A stretch of DNA of 30,000 bases from Symbiodinium natans (lineage: Eukaryota; Sar; Dinophyceae; Suessiales; Symbiodiniaceae): contig CAJNDS010002426.1 in NCBI GenBank assembly GCA_905221605.1, forward strand, positions 147,501 through 177,500, in the 5' to 3' direction. How positions within the stretch are numbered: position 1 is the first letter of the stretch; every line of letters starts with the position of its first letter. Made by a program: the position numbers and the translations under genes. The notes below the pieces were generated by a model. The model was not told the DNA's origin, did not search any database, and saw nothing but the letters and a program-made list of their open reading frames with translations. Shown one piece after another: positions 26,770-30,000 of the stretch.

Positions 26770-27090
26770 TTGGGGTTTCATGGGTGCTTATAACCCTAGT
26801 TATACGTTTTTTTCATAACCTACCTAGAGGACTTAGGTGGCTCAGTGATCAGTCGGGTTAGAAGTACCCCTGCATCACCCTAGAAACCCTAAACCCCCAA
26901 AGGCCTAAACCCCAAACCGGTTGTCCTACTACCCCTACCCCTTGGGTTTCCCCCCTTTAAGAAACCTTAATTAGGCTTCATTATCCCTAAATAGCCTTAG
27001 TTATGGCGGAACCTAGGGGGGTAGTCTAGAGGGGCCCTTATAAGCTCCCTGAACCCTTGTAAGCCGAGGGTTTCGGGAGAACATAGGGTA
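26770..27090. other. non-coding, AT/G-rich dispersed-repeat debris
   Basis: Segments such as CATGGGTGCTTATAACCCTA, TTATAACC and GGGGCCCTTATAAG echo the arms of the element at 26154, with scattered CCCTAAA pieces. No gene is seen. Confidence 0.5.
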
Positions 27091-27102
27091 GCAGGGGAAT
27101 CC

Positions 27103-27245
27103 ATGAAGCCCTAAACCCTAAACCCTAAACCCTCAACCCTCAACCCTCAACCCTAAACCCTAAACCTTAAACCCTAAACCCTAAACCCTAAACCCTAAAC
27201 CCTAAACCCTAAACCCTAAACCCTAAACCCTAAACCCTGAACCGT
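27103..27245. repeat. telomeric (CCCTAAA)n array with a CCCTCAA block
   Basis: About 19 units. Confidence 0.95.
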
Positions 27246-27328
27246 AGGAAGATGCGAGCACAGCACCGAGGATGCAGCCGGCACAATCTGTGCAGCCCGA
27301 ACCGCAGCCTGGACCGCAAGGCCGCAGC

Positions 27329-27462
27329 AGGGTTCAGGGTTTAGGGTTTCGGGTTTAGGGTTTAGGGTTCACAGGGTTTAGGGATGAGGGTTTAGGGTTT
27401 TCAGGGTTTAGGGATTAGGGTTTAGGGTTTGGGTTTAGGGTGGAGGGCTTGGGGCTTAGGGC
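27329..27462. repeat. irregular TTTAGGG-orientation tract
   Basis: About 15 imperfect units with TTCAGGG, TTTCGGG and ATGAGGG variants. Between it and 27700 only weak exon candidates are seen (for example RRSDFVWRPECHECGVGQGQ at about 27607-27670). Confidence 0.85.
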
Positions 27463-27700
27463 TCAAAAAAGCCTCAGCAAGTTGGCTTGCGATCGTGGAA
27501 TAGCTTGCGCGTCTACACTTTGCGCAACGACCCGACGCCGACGGCCCAAGACTCCTTTTCAGTGAGTCCAACAACTGCCATTTCAGCCTCTCCTTGTTTC
27601 GCAATCAGAGACGTAGTGACTTCGTGTGGCGGCCTGAGTGCCACGAGTGCGGCGTGGGCCAAGGGCAGACCCAGTGTAGGCCCTTGTTGACTATAAGGCT

Positions 27701-28495
27701 ATGGCTGCCACCCTCCTCGAAGTCATGAGCGACCTGCCCTTGAAGGAACCCGAGCCCAAAAAGGAGTCCGTCATGGTGGAGTTCAAGGCGCGCGCGTTTG
27801 CTGCAGCTTTTGAATGTTGTCAGAAACGCTTGCGCTGGTTCAGTGTTCGGAAGGTGGCTGGGCTGAAGAGCTTTCAACTGGAGTGCCCGTGTGATGCCGC
27901 CGTGCGTGACATCAAGAAGCTTGCGATGGAGCAGTGCAACATTGAGCCGGAGCACATGCGCCTGATCTACAACAGCCGCCAGTTGAAAGATGCCGACACC
28001 CTGGAGTCCTACAACGGCGATGCGCCCATTCAGGTTCACCGCACGTGTGCTATGTGCATGATTCAATGCATGTGCCGTTACGCGTGCGCGTGGGTGCGGA
28101 AGTGTTCTTCCAAGTTTTCCTTCCTTCTCGCCTGGAGCTTCTACGTTCAAACCTGCTGCAAGGTCTTCTTCACAGCCGGCCACGTCGCCATGATGGGCGG
28201 TGTCGGAGGAACAGGAGGAGGGCCCCGTGGGGGTCACGGCGCCCAACCACAGAAGCATCCCTTCTCCACACCAGTTCGGGGCCTTCCGGGCTCCAAGGGC
28301 CTCCGCTCCTCCCGCGTCTCGGGTCGCCCTGGTGGCATGGCCCTCATCCGCAAGTATGGCATCATGATGAAGCGCCAGGCCGGTCTTCCCACAGCCTGGT
28401 GGTGACTGCTGACTCGTTTGCTTTTTGTTGTGTAAATGTGTAAGCAGGAGTTCCGCGAGAAGGCGGAAGAGATTGGCTTCATCAAGTACCGCTGA
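27701..28495 (+). CDS. ubiquitin-like domain fused to ribosomal protein uS14 (eS29)
   Basis: Four exons: 27701-27787, 27854-28033, 28163-28378, 28448-28495 (stop TGA), about 176 residues. The ATG at 27701 has GCT after it. Residues about 24-95 are ubiquitin-like: VMVEFKVAGLKSFQLECP, then AAVRDIKKLA, MRLIYNSRQLKDADTLESYN and APIQV, followed by a Gly-rich linker with MMGG and RGG as possible processing sites. The C-terminal part aligns with small-subunit protein uS14/eS29: FSTPVRGLPGSK, SRVSGRPGG, LIRKYGIMMKRQ then EFREKAEEIGFIKYR. The four zinc cysteines of the family are S, S, K and E here. Introns are 66 nt (GC-AG), 129 nt (GT-AG) and 69 nt (GC-AG), each with G after the acceptor. The first two keep the frame open when unspliced, so the raw frame hides them. 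Probable role: 40S subunit protein released from a Ubl precursor, as for eS30 and eS31. Confidence 0.75.
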
Positions 28496-28565
28496 GATGC
28501 GCCGTGAGCCTGCCCAAGTTTCCACTGGATCAGTTCCAAAGCTCTGTACTTGCCCGCAGTAAGTC

Positions 28566-29620
28566 TTGCAAGCTGAAGTGCAAGCCCTGGACAGTGCTCC
28601 CCGAACTGGAGCTCGTGATGCAAGTGCCCCCTGCACACACTTTCCCGGCACTACAGTTGCTCACGGGAGACCAAAAGAGGGCAACACTTCCACTGCGGAC
28701 GTCGGACAGAAGCAGCTTGTAATTGACGTGGTTTCGCATGACCCGGCTATCAGGTGGTCGAGACGACGTGGCAGAAGAGGCTGTGTGGACCACAGATTGG
28801 GGCAGAGAGACGACAGACGCGAAACGATGGACATAACTAAAGCCTTTATCGTGCTTTTCAAAGTTGTGTAGAGCTGACTCAAGGCTACAACCAGACGTGA
28901 CTTGCGAACAAAAATGCAGGGGGTCAGCCAGGTTGTCAAGCACATTGCAGCTGGTACGCAAGTCCCCATCGTCGCTGCAGGGTTTGCTGTTCAAAGATGT
29001 TTGAGTCACGCTTTCCAGGCCGAACCGGATGACCAGCATTCGGAGCTCGCGGAGTGGCGACACAAGGCTCGTGGATGCTCCATGATGCTCCCTTAACACC
29101 AACTGGCGGTCGTGTTTGGTTTACAAATGACTTTGTGCGGGTGTTGAGGGGGGCCGCCCCCCTTCACCCCCCCTCCCCACCCAGGCTCTCCCCCCTTACC
29201 CGCCCCACCTCACCCTCCACCCCCGTCTCACCCCCCCCACCCGCACCTTTGGCCCACAAGCACGAACTGGGCCCGTTCAGGCACTCACAGTTTTTGCATA
29301 AGCAAACGCTCAGCTCGAGAAACCCTCGACCCAAGCATCAAGCATGGCGACGGCAACAAAAGAAGGGTCCCAAGGACCTCCTCGCGTGTGTTCGCTCGCT
29401 TTCGTTCCGGGGTCCCTCTCTCAAACGGTCTCATCAATGCTTGCCGCTCGGACCCAGAAAAACCTCTGTCCATTTCTGTGGCAGGTTGCTACGCAGCGGG
29501 ACACCATTGTGACGCACCCAGGTCGAGACTGAGAGAGGCAACCGGCAGCACACTGGAGTCCTGCTCCATTGAGGCCCAAAGTGAGCGCGAGCGTGCAGAA
29601 CTGCGTGCAGACGTGGAGAG
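28566..29620 (+). CDS. exon candidates of a downstream gene
   Basis: Three coding-like segments on the same strand: about 28578-28753 (AEVQALDSAPRTGARDASA ... VGQKQLVIDVVSHDPAI, ending before GTGGTC); 28920-29066 (after AAAATGCAG: GVSQVVKHIAAGTQVPIVAA, GFAVQRCLSHAFQ, AEPDDQHSELAEWRHK, ending before GCTCGT); 29522-29620 (after GCACCCAG: SRLREATGSTLESCSIEAQS then ERERAELRADVE, ending before GCTCTG), the last a likely coiled coil. GC donors and AG|G acceptors match the other genes. The intervening 29067-29520 has C-rich sequence (29140-29250) and no clear exon. Not recognised. Confidence 0.35.
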
Positions 29621-30000
29621 GCTCTGTGACCTTTGAGAAGTCGTGTGCAATTGCCTCTGAAAGAGGTCCTGCCCTATCCTGCCCTGGTGCATGCAGGCTA
29701 CAGCAGAAGGTGCAGTCTCTCACAAGTCCTCCTGCCTTGGTTCCGCTTGCGGGACAGTACTGATATGAGAGGGCAACGCTTCGATCGTTTATGGCTTCCC
29801 AGCACAATTACAGAGGAATTTGAGGCCAACTAGACATCTATGGTGCGGTTGAAGGCTGAAACATAGCCTGGCTTGAACTCTGTTTGGGTGACCACGGCCT
29901 GCAGCGCTTGGCAGCATGTGGCAGCTTGTGACAGCATGTGGCGCTGTGTGGTAATACGTAGCAGGTGAGCGTGACCGGCTGCTGCGCGGTGGAGCTGCGG
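29621..30000 (+). other. unassigned; short GCAGCATGTGGCA tandem repeats
   Basis: Near 29890-29955 the motif CAGCATGTGGC or CAGCTTGTGAC recurs three to four times. Exon-like text is weak elsewhere. Confidence 0.4.

Noticed and set aside
27605-28651. 348-codon open frame on the minus strand
   Set aside because: It is the shadow of the Ubl-uS14 gene, which has recognisable domains and phase-consistent introns on the plus strand.
1-30000. CRISPR array
   Set aside because: The regular repeats are telomeric heptamers and microsatellites without unique spacers of constant length, in a eukaryotic genome.
1-30000. tRNA, rRNA, snRNA or spliced-leader RNA genes
   Set aside because: No cloverleaf with matching acceptor stem, no rRNA core motifs and no DinoSL 22-mer were seen by eye; a covariance-model scan would be needed to exclude them fully.

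Overview
This is a eukaryotic nuclear window, most likely from a dinoflagellate. The evidence is plant/alga-type telomeric heptamers (TTTAGGG/CCCTAAA) scattered through the whole window on both strands, GC-AG as well as GT-AG introns, and a G after almost every acceptor AG. Genes are cut into exons of about 45-340 nt. No dinoflagellate spliced-leader or DinoSL relict was seen, so the taxon is an inference. The window looks like unique 100-600 bp islands separated by telomere-like arrays. When islands are read for exons bounded by AG|G acceptors and GT/GC donors, many join in phase, so most arrays appear to lie in introns.

Layout. 0.3-5.3 kb: isolated exon candidates on both strands and a two-exon plus-strand gene piece (4672-5275). 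5.3-10 kb: inverted-repeat elements, C-rich, TA-rich and T4G4-type simple repeats, a plus-strand gene piece (6662-7285) and a minus-strand one (7654-7978). 10-18.9 kb: plus-strand exon chains: a membrane protein (10074-11310), 11396-12211, 12974-13703, 15140-15300, 15480-16201, 16980-17184, 17578-17667 and 18295-18826. 19.2-26.1 kb: one long plus-strand gene that I identify as UBXN11-like, with an N-terminal coiled coil, an 'FKDYGLMW' segment, an SEP domain, an 'LPxxVxxNG' segment and a C-terminal UBX domain. A 'PDF' motif of the plant organellar ssDNA-binding (OSB) type sits between SEP and UBX. 27.7-28.5 kb: a four-exon gene fusing a ubiquitin-like domain to ribosomal protein uS14 (eS29-type) that lacks all four zinc cysteines. 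28.6-29.7 kb: more exon candidates.

The main novelty is a set of short candidate introns made almost only of telomeric repeat, (GTTTAGG)n followed by GTTTAG. They lie at 542-575 (34 nt), 11813-11839 (27 nt), 22463-22510 (48 nt) and 25741-25774 (34 nt), with a less regular one at 15548-15599 (52 nt). Each starts with GT, ends with TTTAG, and joins flanking open frames in compatible phase. Longer introns also begin with GTTTAG or GTGAGGGTTTAG, and opposite-orientation (CCCTAAA) arrays sit upstream of acceptors. Telomeric DNA, perhaps inserted at breaks, may here be used as intron material.

Limits: all exon models come from reading by eye without transcripts or alignments. Firmest are the Ubl-uS14 gene and the UBX, SEP and PDF exons of the UBXN11-like gene. 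Most other exons are unnamed, and some junctions are unresolved or look frameshifted.
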